This document shows positions 45,362 through 57,570 of a stretch of DNA of 64,000 nucleotides, one piece after another. The notes beneath the pieces are model-generated. The model had not been told where the DNA came from, made no database searches, and saw only the letters and a list, made by a program, of their open reading frames with translations. How positions within the stretch are numbered: the first letter of the stretch is position 1; each line of letters begins with the position of its first letter. The stretch comes from Apium graveolens (Eukaryota; Streptophyta; Magnoliopsida; Apiales; Apiaceae). A program made the translations under genes and the position numbers. Location: assembly GCF_009905375.1 (NCBI RefSeq), contig NC_133650.1, positions 149,588,125 to 149,652,124 of the forward strand, read 5' to 3'.

Positions 45362-48300
45362 TGTAACACCCCCAGATCCGGGGTCGGGGATCCGGGTCGT
45401 TACGGTCTTTCTTTGCACAATATCACTTAACTTAATTAATAATAAATAACCTCATGTTGTGACCCCACACTAACACACACCACAACCCGTTATAGTCTCA
45501 GAGATGAAATTGAAATAAGTACAAGTCCTTGAATCCACAATTTAAAAGTTATTACAACCCAAAATGATTACTTGATAAGTTTACAGTTAATTGTCATTAT
45601 CTGCCACAAGTTATAATTATACATAATTGGTTCCCCAAAGTAGAATGCCTGATCTACCAATAGATCTACCTCTACAGCTATAGCAGTTACAACATCAACG
45701 GGAAGACGCGGGACGCTTCCCACGCGCTTGCGCTGGGTCTGCTTGAGTCTGGCCATCTTTCCTAACCGTTGTTGTGTGATGAAGAAATGAAGCAAGAGTG
45801 AGCATTACAGCTCGCAAGATAATATATAGTATAAACAATAATGCAAGTATCTAAATGGATAACTTACTGGAAACCCTTATCAAGTGTAAGGTAATTACTT
45901 ACTGGATATAAGCTTAAAGGAAGATGAATTACCAATTACTTCACTATACTTATACCATTTTATAAAACTATTTGAACTAACACTGTTCAAAGTATTATAG
46001 GTTTCAAAAGGTCATCCCATAGATGAGACCACAAGTTAAGACTTGAATAGATTCAATCTTTGAAATATTATTGAATGAAATGAAGTTACAAGATACTTTA
46101 TTTAGTCCCGATATATATATATATCCACATATATATCTCTTATACATTTCCTGGAAACCTCTGTTATGTAAAGTATGAACAGAGTTTGTAACATCCAATG
46201 AATTTTGGAAAGGAAAAGAATTTTGGCATAAACCCGATATCTTGCTGATCAGGCAAAGATACTGGTAAGTAACCTTTTCTACTAGTAGATGGATGAATCC
46301 CCCTCCGGTCATCACCCTGGCCGCATTAGAACCTTGTGCTGGACCGCCACCCGGCCTCTTACGCATTGATGGACTGCCACCCAGCCACTTACACTTTGAT
46401 AGACCGTACCCCGGCCTGTCGCTTATACCGACTCAATTAGATGGGCTTACTTCCCGAACGTTGGGTAAGTAATCAATTCATTTGTCAAAACAACAACCTT
46501 GTTACGAATATAAATACACCACAGAGCCGGATCCCTCAGGTTTTGAGCGAGTATTTAAATCCCCTTTGAAAGGAAGATCTTAAATATAAAAATGAGTTTT
46601 GGGATCTGCTCTAACTTTTAAAATCATTTTGAAGACTCGAAAACATTTTTAAGAATGTTTGGAGTAATGCTGATTTAATAAAATAAATCAGTCCCAATAT
46701 ATTTCGAAAATATCTGAATATTATTATTTAAATAATATTCCCATAAAGAATAATCTTTATAAAAATAATTAAAGTAGAAGTTTTAAAACTCATACTTGAA
46801 TGGATATTAAATAACCAAAGATATACTTATACGAAAGTATGATCTTTATTTGAATAATCGAAAATAAGTTTGATTATTGAAACATTATTCTTTAATGAAA
46901 TAAAGAATTTTATTTAGTAAATAAGCGGAGTCATAAGTCCTCGAATGAATATTCAAATAATATTCATTAAATAAAATAAACTGAGTCATAAGTCCTCGAA
47001 TGAATATTCAAAGTAATATTCATTAATAAAAATAAAGTTATCGAATAAACCTTATTCGATTAATAGTTTTGAAAACTATATCAATATATATATATATATA
47101 AATACATATATATAATATACTCGGGTATATCGACTCCCGGTTTTAGAAAATGTTCACCTTTGGGTCCCCTATACTAAGGGTATACACAACTACTGCTTAT
47201 CTCTAGCATAGGTATTATGCAACTATATGCATTGAAATCAACAGATAGATAACCAGATTATGAAATAGACATGCATATATATACCATATCAGCATGCTTT
47301 AATATATCACAAAATTTTCTAATTAACCAACATGCATCTATCACAAGATAATGCATATACATATATATACATCACAACAACAGTATAACGGGTAGAAAAC
47401 TTGCCTGAGCGACTGGGGGTGGTAAAAGTCCTGGGATGAGTCTGGTAACCTATAAACCACATATAAGTTGGAATTAAACCAAAGTCGCTTAAGAATCTAT
47501 ACTTTAACCAATTAGACTCTAACGCTCGCTTTGCGCTTAATGATTCTCTTAAGTCGCTCGAGTACCCTCGGCTCCACCATTTTTAATAAATTAACCATTA
47601 AGAGTTTTAAGGCGATTATTTCGCGAGTACCTTACCAACTGCCTAATCCACTTTACATAAATGTTTCATAATCCAATTAGTCATTTAAGGTCTTTAACCA
47701 ATGTTTCAAAGTAAGGGGAGGGGTAATGGTTCGGTCGCGAAGCGCCGTTACTTAAAACGGTCGTTTCTCCTAAACCGTACATCGGATTCAAACGAACCAC
47801 ATATCAAAATGAAACTCGTAACATGAACTATCTAATCATGGAAATGGTCAAAACCTAACAGTGAGTTCACGGGTCCTAATGTTAAGAACAAAAACAGTCT
47901 AGGGTAATCGGACATTACGACGGCTATGTTTACGCGATTACCAATTTCGTACAACTCCAATTCAATTCAAAAACAACCCACAATCATTGTTACAACCAAA
48001 CTTCCTCCATATACTACTACAACAGCCCCAACAACTCAATATTTCCAATTTATACTACTTCCCAAACATGAACTAAAAGCTTACTTAAGTTGTTTAACTA
48101 ATCAACAAGATTTACAACTCCAAACACATCGCAAAACCAACACATCTCTAAATACACTATAATCAAGCTTCTCATGAACCATACCAAACACAAAAAATCT
48201 AAATATACAAAAGTAGGGCTAGGGTATGAGATTATACCTTCCTTGGTGAGTAAAAGTAACTAAGGAGCTTGGAATCACCCTTGAAAGTCCTTACCAAAGC

Positions 48301-48395
48301 TTAATCTAAACAAAAACTCAAGAACAAAATTTCAAGTTCTTGAAAAACACTATTCATAAGGGTTACAAAAAGTTCAAAATTTTGGGGTTATTACA
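45362..48395 (-). repeat. Gypsy-2 5' LTR
   Basis: 3034 bp, near-identical by eye to 36263-39337, with two copies of the 55-bp repeat (46928-47030) and a longer TA run near 47085. Confidence 0.95.
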
Positions 48396-48400
48396 TTTGA
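48396..48400. repeat. Gypsy-2 target site duplication, right copy
   Basis: TTTGA, identical to 36258-36262. Confidence 0.9.
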
Positions 48401-48760
48401 TCTTTATGCTAAATTCTTTGGATAATTGTTTACCTTCCCAGAGTTCAAATCTGGAACCCTAAAAGGGAAACTAGCAACTTATAGATTATGACTCAGATTC
48501 ATCTGACGAGTCTAACAACGATGGAAATTTGCGAACTCCCATTGCACCACCTGTGACCTCCTTAAGGATGGCTAAGGTGATTTTCCTTGCAGGTACAACT
48601 GGATTCTGGAGCTATGAGAGGAGTGATACACTTGTGAGAATGAGTGTAAACCCGTGTGGAGAGAAGAGCGAAACACTTGTGAGGTACACGAAACAGAATC
48701 ACACACTCACAGTGAGGATGAAAAAGAACCACCATATCCTATTCCCTATCCCTTAACATG
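48401..48760 (+). pseudogene. Copia-C accessory ORF remnant, second part
   Basis: Continuation on the far side of Gypsy-2. Coding-like sequence reads DYDSDSSDESNNDGN near 48490, then an open frame at 48529-48756 (RTPIAPPVTSLRMAKV). Acidic Ser/Asp-rich as in the accessory ORFs of Copia-A and Copia-B. Too decayed to define ends or domains. Confidence 0.35.
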
Positions 48761-49706
48761 GTTCTTGATACTTCGGGTCTCGAATCTTTTTATGATTGGA
48801 ATCTAACTCTTAGGGACCTAATATTTAAAGATTGGATTTGAAAACTTCGGGACCTAACAAGTTGGGAGCTAACAATTGGTGATCTCACATTTGGGAGGTA
48901 TAAAGAGTTGGGAAGATTGGTGAACATGATGATCAACAGTGAAGTCATTCTTGCAGCATTTAACGGGACATGGTTGATCATACTCTAACTTGTTATTTCT
49001 TTTCCAACCAAGTAAAATATGAGAACTCCTTCAGACAACAGCATACATTCCTTCTCTAAGGGGGAGATAAAAGCTTATATAATAGTTTGGAAGATTCCTT
49101 AACTAAGGGGGAGAAATAGCAGGGAGGAGGAAGAAGGTAAAGCACATGTACATTACACCACACCATTGTTGTTTGTAACTATGGATCCTATTGTACGGGC
49201 GAGGTGGTAAAATATAAGGTGATTTCCTAGTAATCAGAAGAAGTGGTTTGGTTCATCACTATTCTTCATAAGGGGAGAAGCTGTTTTCCAAAAAGAGAGT
49301 ACCATTAGTTCTTAACTGCAGATCCTATTGTACGGGAGAGGTGGTAGACGAAGGTGATCTTCTTTAAGCAGTTGATTCTCATAGGGGGAGAAGCAAGAGA
49401 GATATGTGCTTCTCAACAGGAAATGTGGTTGTACAAAAGAAGCTGCTAATGATTACTTCAAGACTGAGAAGTGTTATCTGGCAGAGATTTGAAGAACCAA
49501 GGAAATGAAGATGAAACTACTTGAAGATCAGTTCAGTGCTAGAGGAACAAGCATCTTTCATTTCAATTACTCAAGAAATCTGGAAATGGAGTATTTGATC
49601 CAGAAAACCAATAACATTATTTACAAGTCCTGGTATATTACTTTTTCTAGTTGTTAGTTGAGTTATCTACTCTATTTAATTTGTTTGTTAGGTTTAACAA
49701 TTAAAT
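48761..49706 (+). other. Copia-C 3' untranslated region with several polypurine tracts
   Basis: No coding sequence seen. Four internal polypurine tracts resembling the true one: AAGGGGGAGATAA near 49058, AAGGGGGAGAAAT near 49104, AAGGGGAGAAGC near 49270 and AGGGGGAGAAGC near 49392. Multiple polypurine tracts before the 3' LTR have, from memory, been described for Sireviruses. A GATCCTATTGTACGGG block is repeated near 49186 and 49321. Confidence 0.6.
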
Positions 49707-49716
49707 AGGGGGAGAT
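49707..49716 (+). other. Copia-C polypurine tract
   Basis: AGGGGGAGAT adjoining the 3' LTR start TGTTGG. Confidence 0.88.
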
Positions 49717-50482
49717 TGTTGGTGAGACTGCGTAGCTGTATGAACAGTTATGTGATAACTCAACACGATAACAACACTAGAACATAATAAGTTAATAATA
49801 CTACGTCTACACAAGAAATCAGGAAGAATGAAGACAATGCAAATACAAAGAATCAGAAGATTAGAAGAAGGCCTGAAGTTTATCTACAGGGCACTGAAAG
49901 AAGTTCATTAATATGACCATGCCTCAGTGAAGAACAAAGGTTAAAGACTTTCAGGGTTTTAGAAATATATAAGATTCAGTATACAAGTGCTACCGGAAGA
50001 TTTCAGTGTATTGGCATTGATTGAAAATAGACAGTGTTCGAAGCATAGGAATCTGAAGAATTGAAGACAGGGTATAGACAGAGGTTAATGAAGATGTTGT
50101 CTAAAGTACCATAAAGGACTCCAGTAAAAGTACAGTGGTTTATTGACAGTCAGTGTCTGAAGCGATAAAGTTGTTGCAAGCTTAATAATTTAATCAAGGC
50201 CATAATATAATTTAATCAAGGCCATAATATGAACACCTGAATCGAGTTTAGTCGTCTGTGAACCAGACCAGTTGCACTAGGAGTCAACAGCTCGTGAAAG
50301 GAATCCAAGTATTATTTATAGAAGAAATGTTAATTGAGGAACATACTTAGATTGAACGTTTATCTGTTAAAGTACGAGAAGAGGTGCGTGGGGTATACAA
50401 CTAAACAGCTCAAGGGACTGGCGAAGCTCAAAGTTTAATTGGTAAATTAAATAAATTTATTTAAAGGACTTTAATATAATTT
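49717..50482 (+). repeat. Copia-C 3' LTR, left part
   Basis: Starts TGTTGGTGAGACTGCG and aligns with 26114 onward, with visibly more differences than in the other LTR pairs and a short duplication of TTTAATCAAGGCCATAATA near 50195-50230. Cut at 50482 by Copia-B. Confidence 0.9.
50478..50482. repeat. Copia-B target site duplication, left copy
   Basis: AATTT, identical to 63671-63675; the uninterrupted site is visible in the Copia-C 5' LTR near 26835. Confidence 0.92.
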
Positions 50483-50696
50483 TGTTAGTCCCTAACAATG
50501 CAACAAGAATTACAGAAGGGGGGTTGAATGGAATTCTTGAAACTTTTTCTGAATTATAAAATGTTCCAACTCAAAATATATATGTGAGTATTTTGATTTG
50601 CAAAGTGCGGAATGATAAGTTAAAATGAATCAAAACACAAAGTAATAAAAACACAAGTCTTTAAAACTTTCTGGTGGATTTGAATGTATCCACCAG

Positions 50697-50728
<32 letters not shown>

Positions 50729-51534
50729 CGAGAGAACCCTGTGTAGCTTGAATAGCTCACAGCTGCTTACAAATAAAAACAACTAAACTTACAGAGAAAT
50801 GCTAAATGATACAGCTTATAATTGTTTCTCTGAGAAATGTATTTCTTAGTCTTCTTGTTGTTCTACTTGCTACTCTTGGTTTATATGTCACCAAGATTAC
50901 ATAGTAATAAGACAAGATAATAAAATAAAACCTATCAAGTCTAATACTATGCTACTTCATTACTCTATTCCAGCATCTTTGAATATCTTCATAATAGCAT
51001 GGAAATGGTAATGCTTCTTTACTCTCAAAATCCCAGTTGAATAGGCTGCCACATTCCTTTTGCAAACACTCGACGCATGTGACTGTGTTGTCACTGTCAA
51101 CAGATGTTTTAATTAATCATCCGTCGGGTACATGATTATCATCCATCGGGTTGCCTTTTTGATCATCCGTCGGTGGCTTTGTTGATCATCCGTCGGGTAG
51201 CTATTTGACACTTGACTTCATTTCACTTATGCAGAATTACAAGATATCTTATATTTACAATTAATCAACCTATTCTGCATATCTAGTTAAAGTCAACATG
51301 ACTTATATGCTACTATAAAATCTATACAAAGGTGTTTATAGAAATGTGCTACATGACTTATTGTTACATAAGCTACTCACTCGATGGATGTCAAATCATC
51401 ATCCGTCGGGACTATATTGAGTCATCCGTTGGGACTATACTTGATTATCCCTCGAGTGCTACATTTTTCACTAAGTTAAATCTACTAAGGTGTTTTGTTA
51501 ATGAAATCATCAAGTTCACAACATATTCCCAACA
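50483..51534 (-). repeat. Copia-B 3' LTR
   Basis: 1052 bp, TGTTAGTCCC to TTCCCAACA in plus orientation. Has a TA microsatellite (50697-50728), a minus-strand TATAAA at 50885-50880, and at least seven ATCCGTCGGG-type motifs (51118-51197 and 51400-51455). Confidence 0.95.
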
Positions 51535-51543
51535 ATCTCCCTC
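51535..51543 (-). other. Copia-B polypurine tract
   Basis: Minus-strand GAGGGAGAT directly beside the 3' LTR. Confidence 0.85.
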
Positions 51544-51709
51544 AATTTATGTCTACTAGAATTGTAGCCATAAATTAAGAGAAACTTGATGATAACAAAA
51601 CACTCTAAAAATACAGATTTAAAAAGTAGTAGATAAAACTGAAAAGTGCTGCATAATTTACTAAAAAATTCACAAGACAAAGTGTACAAAGATTTGCTCA
51701 CAATCATTT

Positions 51710-54700
51710 TCAAGGTGATCCTCTAGTCTGAGCAGATTGGTCTATTTCCTTGATTGTCTGGATTTCTTCGAGCTGTCTGTGGAATTCAAGTTCATCAGAT
51801 TCTGAAAGATCCAACATTCTTTGCATTTCCAGAAGAGTCTCATTGCTAGAGGTGCACAACTGGTCCTCTAATATGAAGAATCTTCTTACTCCCTTATCAT
51901 CCATGAATTCTATCATCCAGTAGGGCCTTAGATGCACTCTACTCCCTGTGTAAGGAATAGTTAAGGTCTTTGGGAGTGAATCTTTTGCTCTAATACTCCT
52001 CCGTTCTTCAATCTTCTTTAGAACTAGTCTTCTAACTGTCACATTAAATCCAAAGTTCTTCTTGAAGGATGAATGCACTTTTATCAGTAAGATTTGGCTC
52101 TCTTGAAGAATCCTGTGAAGTGGCCATGATATCTCTTTTCCTCCCTTGTACTTGAATACTAACCTTTCAGGTAGATTCCTGTAATCATCAATCCCTCTAA
52201 CTTCTTCCAATTCATCTAGATAAAGGTTTAGTTCAGAGAATTCCTTGATGTCACAGATGTACATGTTATCTCCTTTGTTGACTTTGGTTTGAGCTTTGGT
52301 TAGGGACTTGGATCTGAGAGTTGAGGGCTTCACTTTCTTAATTGCTCTTGTCTTTTTCTTCTTTGGCTTCATGAAATGAGGTAGATTGAGTTCAGGTATT
52401 GGTAGACTATCCTAGTCTATTGGCTCATCCTTTAGAATGATGGGTTCACCATTAAATTTTTTGGATGGATTTAGCTTGAATTCTTCATGTGCCATAGAGG
52501 GCATGGATGTTTGAGTTATTGTAAAAGTAGACTCTTTGGGAAAGTATCCTTCCATCTCCTCATCACTGAAATCCAATTTTCTCTTGATTCTTTGCTTGTA
52601 CCTTGGCTTCTTTATTTGTGGAGGTTCATCTTGCACTACTTGATCTTGAGATTCAGCAATTTCAGATGGTTGAGCAGAAATTTATTGTGTGGGTTTCACA
52701 GCTTGCAACTTGGCCAAGATAGCAGCTTGCTCCTTCTTTTATTTGACCTTTTTAGCATCTAGAGTAGCTTGCTTCTTTTCTTGCTTTAATCTTGCCTTTT
52801 CTTCTCTTTTTGCTTCAGCAAATTGAGGGTGTCCAGCCACCACACAAATTTCCTTACCATTCCTGAAAACCTTGGAAATTCTTCTTTTCAATGCTGAATC
52901 AGATGGATCCTTGTAGAATGCAATATATCTTGACAGCAGTTTCTTCTCATCAGGCTTTGGTGTCTCATATACTGTGTCTAAAGGGTTCTTTAGTGAGGAT
53001 TTTGGATAGTTCACCTTTGGCTTCAAAATTAGTTCAGCCTTTGGAGATTTGATGCAGGATGTCTGGCCTCTTTCCAGATAGTTCATGCTCATATCATTCA
53101 CAGAGAATTGCCTGACTTGAGAGTGATGAATGGCTGATGTTTCTGGCTTCTTTGCTAGACCAAACCTCTTTTAAATATCCTCATCAATCTTCTCCCAGTT
53201 GATTGGACTCAACTGCTTCTTCTCAGCTGCTCTCAATGTGGCTGCTGCTTCATTAATCAGATCAATATTGTCTTTAGTTGGTGGCTTAGTGAAAGCAATT
53301 GTAGGCACAATTACTTTGCTAACTTGAATGTTGAGCTGTTTCTCCCCCTCACTTGAGCCTTTTTCCCCCTTTTTGTTATCATCAAGTTGTGTGGGAGGGA
53401 GTTGAGCAGCCACCAACTGTTGGAGTATAGCAGTCTGAGTTTCTTGATTGTTAAGTATCTTGGCCATTGACTTCTCTACAGCAGATAATCTGGAGTCCAT
53501 GGCCTCAACTTTCCTATTGAGATCAGCCTCCTTCCTTAGCTTTTGAACAATTTCAGTCATGGTGGTTGCAGGAAGTCTAGCATCCAACCTTTCTATGACA
53601 TCTTGCTTTACTTCAGAAATTTCTTGCTTGATTGCATCCACACTCTGACTGTGTTGGAGGGCTTGAATTTTATGCAGCTGGAGTGCTTCAAGATGTGCTG
53701 TGAGTAGCTTCTTTGTGCTGGCATTGGAAAATGTCTGAATGGCTGTTTGGGTGTCATGAATTAGCTTGAATAGTGTTGATTTGAGATGTGAGTAGGAACA
53801 TTCTTTTGTTAGCATCCAGGCAGGAACATCTACATATCCCCCTATGCTCATGCTATCTTCCTTATCATCCCCACCAGCATCCCCAAAGGAAGTTTCATCC
53901 AGTTCAAAATCACTGCCAAAGTTAGAAGGCATAGCAGTGATTGCATCCTTTGCTCTTTGTAAAGATTGTGTAGTATGCACCAAGTTCATCAATCTTTCAG
54001 CCTCCCCATTGCCCTGTACAGCTAGAGTTTGGTAAGCTGTAACAGGGTGAGTAAATGTCTCAGCATCTAGGGAAATAGAATCTATAATAACTTGATATTC
54101 TTGCTGAAATAGCCTTTCCCTTTCTGCATCATTGACATTCATTGACTCACTTGCAATGGTTTCCATCCTTTTTACTCCTTTACCTGCATTTCTCTCATGA
54201 TCTCTCTTTTGTTACATCAAGGTCTCACCTTGACTCCCAACCCTCATACCCTCACCTTCACCATCTAAGGTGGGACTCCTCACACTCACTTTTGCCAGTC
54301 CTGAAGAAATGGACTGCATTGGTTCACTCTTTTCCTCTCCTTTTTCCTGGGAGCAACCCAGACTCTCACTCATTTCACTCCCTTCCCTCAGTCCTAGGAG
54401 TGATTGCACTACTACTGAGTCTTCTGCACTTGTAATAATTGATGAAATTTGAAGCTGTGCAGAGACACTCGACGGATAAGGAATATCCGTCGGGTTAGCA
54501 GTTTGACTATTCGACGGATAACTGCTGTTAAGCTTATTCGTCGGGATACAATCACTACTCGACAGATAAAAGATATCCATCGGGATAGAAGAAATAGTTG
54601 AGTTTGGAGTGGAGACTATTGTGGAATCTGTGCAGATTGATGAAAATTTTGGCACAGATGTCTCAACAGTCTCCGAAAGAAATGGCAAGTGAGCCAACAA

Positions 54701-56206
54701 ATCATCTAGAAGATGATGCTCACTTACTTCGATTTTTGGATTCTCCAAGAGAGTTAAAGATGGAGAATTTGGAAGTGATGTGTTTATCATGTCAACATCC
54801 AAAGAGTGTGTGGGAGAATTTGGTGTTTCAGGTGTTTCAATGATTAGAGATTTTGGCTGTGACTCCAGATTTATTGGAGCCACATCAACCTGACTTTGAG
54901 AAGGTGCAGTGACTTTGTCTTTAGCACCAGTTTGCACAGTGTGTGAACCCTGTGCATCCCCAAGGGTCTTTGATTTCTTCTTCCTTGTATAAATTTGGGG
55001 TGAGCATGTGTCCCTTACCCTTTTGGCCTGTGCTCTTCGCTGAGAGCTTGTTTCAATGGTAACATCCTTTTGGGAGGATGAAACCAGTAATGAGCTAATG
55101 TCCTTATTAAGCACTGCAGTTTGTTGGAAAACACACACCTCTCCAACCTTATCCATAGGGTTTCTTTGATGTTCACTCTTTCCCTCACCTTTCTTACCCA
55201 CCTTCACACTCCCCTCTTTAGGTTTGGTGGATTTTACAACTGGCATCTTTTGAGAGACACCAGAGGGGGCTTTCTTTGTCTTTGTTTTTGAAATTTTGGA
55301 TTTGGTAGTTTGGGTAGGCAGCTGTTGGGTCAATGACACAGTTGCCATAGCTACACTAGAGTGCAAAGAAGTTTGTGAGGTTGGAAGAGTAGAGACAGTG
55401 GAAATTACCTCACTTACCTGAGGTGTTTTCATTATTGGGAAGTAGAAGAGTGGCACCTCTTTGTGATGGTTTGCTCTGTTTAAATCTGCAATGATTCTCC
55501 TTTCTTGAACCCAACAATCTAATTTGTTGGTTGGGTTTTCAAACACAATATCCTCGGAGAGGTGGTTAGCAAGCATCATTAAAAATCAAGCATAATAAAC
55601 ATTTTTACCCCTCTTATTTAGCTCCCCTAACTTAAACCCCAACTCAAATATGACTACATCACTAAAATTGAAAAATTTATCAGTTACTAGCATGTAAAGC
55701 ATGTTGAGCATGGAGATATTAACTTAATCAAAATTGCTAATTTTACCAGAAAGTACTTTACTAACTACATCACACAGATAACTCCATTCCTTCCTAAGAC
55801 CCAACCTCCTAATTTCACTTAATCTAGAAGTAGAGAATGCATAGCCCATGGAATTAAGCATATTAACAATATTAGTGTCTGTGTGTGGAGTAGTGACAGT
55901 ATTATCAGGAAACTTGAAGCATGCTTTAACAATATCACTATTAACACATAATTCCTTACCTTTAATAGTGAAAGTGATAGTCTTATCAGTTGAGTTGTAC
56001 ACTGCAGTCGTCCACATTTCTTCAACAACCTCATAGTAAATGGTGGGTGATTCCAGCATGGCATAGTTGAGTTTACAGTTCTTCACAAAATCCATCATTT
56101 TGTGGTAGTCGTCAGACTGCTGAATCCCTTTGTTCACTAGAGCCGTGAAGTTGTTCTTCTCATAGATAAATCCAGTTTGAGACATGATCTTGACGACTGG
56201 TGCCAT
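51710..56206 (-). pseudogene. Copia-B 3' accessory ORF, about 1,498 codons, env position
   Basis: From ATG 56206 (Met-Ala-Pro-Val-Val-Lys) to TGA 51712-51710 there is a single reading frame of 4,497 bp with no frameshift, broken only by stops with outer bases at 55726 (TAA), 55588 (TGA), 54214 (TAA), 53173 (TAA), 52741 (TAA), 52684 (TAA) and 52414 (TAG). N-terminal domain: NYAMLESPTIYYEVVEEMW, LNSMGYAFSTSRL and RKEWSYLCDVVSKVL, SNFD, matching Copia-A. Then a Ser/Thr/Pro-rich region with basic patches (YTRKKKSKTLGD), a coiled coil (EAMDSRLSAVEKSMAKILNN) ending in a KKGEK motif, a Lys-rich stretch (KAKREEKARLKQEKKQ-like), PRYKQRIKRKLDFSDEE and PKKKKTRAIKKVK as possible nuclear signals, and a C-terminal domain (LNLYLDELEEVRGIDDYRNL, RPYWMIEFMDDKGVRRFFIL). 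No membrane span. Function unknown. Confidence 0.85.
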
Positions 56207-56318
56207 TCTTAGAGAGTGAAAATTACAGAGAGAGAGATGATAATTGCTTTTGAGAAAGAGAGAAGTTATAGCAGATGATTTGAGAATGATAAAAGAAAAG
56301 CAATGAAAATGAATCATG

Positions 56319-56326
56319 CTTTTATA
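56319..56326 (-). promoter_or_regulatory. TATA box upstream of Copia-B accessory ORF
   Basis: Minus-strand TATAAAAG, then a leader of about 113 bp with CT-rich runs (CTCTCTTTCTC, CTCTCTCTCTCTG), then the ATG at 56206. This is the layout of a plant core promoter with a pyrimidine patch. It may drive a separate accessory transcript. Confidence 0.45.
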
Positions 56327-56744
56327 CTATCACAAAAATAACTGGCAAAAATAATAAAGTAAAATAAAGTAACCAATAAGAATTGCCCAAAATAGCCGTT
56401 TAAAAATAAACTGTAAAAATTCCATCAATTATCCGCCGTGTTATGCTTACAAACTGTAAGTATACTCGATGGATAATGTTCAGAGAATCAACGACTAAGA
56501 ATAAGACAATTCGACGGATGAGGATAACTCAGTTATCCGTCGAGATATAAAATATTCCAGAAAAATAATTAATTTTATTAACAAATTGTATACCGACGGA
56601 TGATCAAACTCGATGGATAACGATCATCCGTCGGGATTTAAATTTTGACTTAGCCAAAATTTCATCCAAGTCTGAAAAATCAATTAAATTTATGGCTGCA
56701 TTTCAACTTGCAAAATATCTAAAAAGATTCAAGAGTAATTAAGC
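56327..56744. other. Copia-B spacer between RNase H and accessory ORF
   Basis: About 420 bp, non-coding, with six copies of the ATCCGTCG/CGACGGAT motif (56464-56640) in both orientations, some paired as inverted repeats. Confidence 0.6.
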
Positions 56745-57570
56745 ATACCTAACTCACTTACCAACCTTGAAAAGTTGGATTCATCCAGTGGCTTGGTAAA
56801 TATATCTGTAAGTTATTTTTCACTTGGAAAAAAATGTAGTTCCACAGTACCATTCATTACATGTTCCCTTATAAAGTGGTACTTGATGTCTATGTGCTTT
56901 GTTCTTGAATGTTGTACTAGATTTTCAGTGATGGCAATTATACTTGTGTTATCACAGAAAATAGGAATCCTTTCCACTTGCAGACCATAGTCTAGCAATT
57001 GGTTTTTCATCCACAAAATATGTGCACGACAACTGCTAGCAGCAATATATTCAGCTTCAGCTGTAGAAGTAGAAGCTGAATTTTGCTTTTTACTAAACCA
57101 GGACACAAGCTTGTTTCCTAGAAATTGACAGGTTCCTGTTGTACTTTTTCTATCAATTCTACAACCTACATAATCTACATCTGAATAACCAGTTAGATCA
57201 AAGCCAGAATCTCTAGGGTACCAAATGCCAAGTTTTGGTGTTCCCATGATATATCTGAAAATTCTCTTAATAGCTACTAAGTGAGATTCTCTAGGATCAG
57301 CCTGAAATCTGGCACAAAGACATGTAGCAAACATTATATCTGGCCTACTAGCTGTTAAGTACAGAAGTGAGCCAACCATGCCCCTATAACTTGAAATATC
57401 CACAGACTTTTCAATAATGTTTAATTCAAGCTTATTTGCAGTGGCCATGGGAGTTTTTGCTGATGTGCAATCCATTAGATCAAACTTCTTTAAAAGATCA
57501 TAAATGTATTTAGTTTGACTAATGAATATTCCATCACTGACTTGCTTAACTTGTAAACCAAGAAAGTAAG
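56745..57570 (-). pseudogene. pol: Copia-B RT C-terminus and RNase H
   Basis: A one-base deletion near 57575 ([14 protein letters not shown]) shifts the frame from the preceding RT. Then SLLYLTASRPDIMF, CLCARFQADPRESHL, GYSDVDYVGCRIDRKSTTG, SKKQNSASTSTAEAEYIAAS, DNTSIIAI and HIDIKYHFIREHVMNGTVEL. TAA at 56815-56813 comes before the last motif, LTDIFTKPLDESNFSRLVSE, which remains in frame to about 56745. Confidence 0.9.

Larger units (their letters stand above)
36263..48395 (-). mobile_element. Gypsy-2: complete Ty3/gypsy chromovirus (Tekay/Del-like)
   Basis: About 12.1 kb with 3-kb LTRs, exact 5-bp target duplication TTTGA, primer binding site, leader ORF, gag, PR, RT, RH, IN, intact chromodomain and polypurine tract on the minus strand. 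Related to Gypsy-1 at protein level but with unrelated LTRs, so a different family. LTR lengths are 3075 and 3034 bp; a tandem repeat of three against two units accounts for most of the difference. Broken by a few stops and frameshifts. Inserted in the accessory region of Copia-C. Confidence 0.95.

Noticed and set aside
50697..50728. TA-rich tract as an origin or regulatory site
   Set aside because: A microsatellite in both Copia-B LTRs with different lengths; slippage explains it.
51710..56206. Accessory ORF as a retroviral envelope
   Set aside because: Occupies the env position but has no signal peptide, furin-like site or transmembrane helix visible, and is rich in basic nuclear-type patches.
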